A stretch of 6,970 nucleotides of DNA from the NCBI GenBank assembly GCA_018822065.1, contig JAHJKV010000268.1:1-6970 (forward strand). Direction: 5' to 3'. The notes under the pieces were generated by a model that did not search any database, was not told the origin of the DNA, and saw only the letters and a program-made list of their open reading frames with translations. The position numbers were made by a program, and so were the translations under genes. Source of the DNA: Pseudomonadota bacterium (GTDB lineage: Bacteria > Desulfobacterota > Desulfovibrionia > Desulfovibrionales > Desulfovibrionaceae). Of the stretch, positions 6,313-6,970 are shown one piece after another (the stretch's first letter is position 1; each line of letters begins with the position of its first letter).

Positions 6313-6946
6313 CACGCTCTGGGCGACCTTTACACTCCTTTTACTCCTCGCCGTCCCGCAGGCACCTGCCACCGGGCAGCCCTTCACGCTCATGGTCCTC
6401 GGCGACAGCCTCTCCATCGGCTACGGCCTTGAACCGGGACAGAGCTGGCCGGAGCAACTGCAACGGCTGCTGGCAGAGGAGGGAACCGTGGTCCGGCTGG
6501 TGAACGCCTCGGTCTCCGGTGATACCATGGACGATGGCCGCGCCCGGCTCGACTGGACACTGGCGGAAAACCCGAACCTCTGCGTGGTGGCCCTGGGCGG
6601 CAACGACGGGCTGCGTATGCTCGACACGGACCGAATGCAGGCCAGCCTGGACGCCATTCTGACCACTCTTGACCAGCGTGAAATTCCGATCATCGTGGCA
6701 GGCATGCTCCCCCCACCCAATTTCGGGCCGGACTATTCCGACCGTTTCAGGGCGGTGTTCCCGCGCATGGCCGAGGCTCACGGCGCGCGGCTGGTGCCCT
6801 TTCTGCTGGAAGGCGTGGCCGGTCACCCGGAGCTGAACCTGCCCGATGGCATCCACCCCACGGCTGCAGGGGCGAAGGTTGTGGCCGAGCGGCTCCTGCC
6901 CATGATTCGAGATGCAGTGAACACCGTGGCCCAAAACATTCGCTAG
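6302..6946 (+). CDS. tesA: Periplasmic SGNH esterase/lysophospholipase TesA
   Basis: This 214-aa enzyme should hydrolyse acyl esters or thioesters (arylesterase, acyl-CoA thioesterase and lysophospholipase L1 activities are known for TesA). An N-terminal signal with a hydrophobic core (about 7-18) suggests cleavage near residues 23-25, just before the mature domain. The SGNH blocks are complete: GDSLS at 34-38 with nucleophile Ser36, SGDT at 72-75 with oxyanion Gly73, GGND at 99-102 with Asn101, and DGIHP at 182-186 with Asp182 and His185. The start at 6302 was chosen because GGAG lies 4 bases upstream and the signal peptide begins there; the frame is open back to an ATG at 6227, but that would lie well inside ybbA. 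It is transcribed away from the ABC operon with only 24 bp between start codons. I see no convincing promoter, so it must lie mostly within the 5' end of ybbA. A close Shine-Dalgarno after the stop suggests a co-transcribed downstream gene. Confidence 0.92.
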   Translation: MKVNTLWATFTLLLLLAVPQAPATGQPFTLMVLGDSLSIGYGLEPGQSWPEQLQRLLAEEGTVVRLVNASVSGDTMDDGRARLDWTLAENPNLCVVALGGNDGLRMLDTDRMQASLDAILTTLDQREIPIIVAGMLPPPNFGPDYSDRFRAVFPRMAEAHGARLVPFLLEGVAGHPELNLPDGIHPTAAGAKVVAERLLPMIRDAVNTVAQNIR

Positions 6947-6954
6947 CGGGGTCT

Positions 6955-6961
6955 GGGAGGA
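6955..6961 (+). promoter_or_regulatory. Probable ribosome binding site for the next + strand gene
   Basis: GGGAGGA lies 8 bases after the tesA stop and 9 bases from the right edge. It is a strong Shine-Dalgarno match. A TTG at 6966-6968 could be the start, or the start lies just outside the window. If so, tesA is the first or an early gene of a tight operon running to the right. Confidence 0.45.
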
Positions 6962-6970
6962 CAGCTTGAA

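Noticed and set aside
1..6970. CRISPR array, tRNA, rRNA, insertion sequence, phage genes or a novel defence-type operon
   Set aside because: Reading both strands, I found no regularly spaced repeats, transposase or integrase motifs, or tRNA-like cloverleaf, and all major ORFs belong to recognisable housekeeping or metabolic families.

Overview
The window looks like ordinary chromosomal DNA from a GC-rich Gram-negative bacterium. A Desulfovibrio/Pseudodesulfovibrio-like member of the Desulfobacterota is my best guess, from the gene content (a cobalamin-binding radical SAM protein with a DUF4070-type C-terminus beside a tesA/ybbA/ybbP locus), Gram-negative export signals and the base composition. 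That assignment is inference; no rRNA or other marker gene is present.

Layout from left to right: (1) the last 40 codons of an unrecognised gene on the + strand, ending at 125; (2) a perfect 16-bp stem terminator with A/T tracts on both sides (142-184), placed to stop both the + gene and the converging - gene; (3) a secreted or lipid-anchored DUF3089-type alpha/beta hydrolase (192-1187, - strand); (4) a B12-binding radical SAM protein of the HpnP-like/DUF4070 type (1349-2839, - strand); (5) a 220-bp gap with no gene, which holds a sigma-54-like promoter match and an imperfect palindrome; (6) a two-gene ABC transporter operon on the - strand, an 839-aa FtsX/MacB-type permease (3060-5579) and its ATPase (5576-6277), joined by a GTGA overlap; (7) on the + strand, divergent by only 24 bp, a TesA-type SGNH esterase/lysophospholipase (6302-6946), followed by a Shine-Dalgarno-like sequence for a gene that begins at or beyond the right edge.

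The tesA / ybbA / ybbP group is a known conserved neighbourhood, as in E. coli. The TesA enzyme works in the periplasm on acyl esters, and the YbbA-YbbP type transporter is thought to move or present a hydrophobic substrate at the inner membrane. The other two genes have no obvious functional tie to that module or to each other beyond strand and proximity; the radical SAM gene is also less GC-rich in the lines sampled. I see no tRNA, rRNA, CRISPR, phage or transposon feature, and no convincing undescribed system. The points most worth a second look are the very tight divergent tesA/ybbA junction, with a possible leaderless ATPase transcript, and the unknown substrate of the radical SAM protein.
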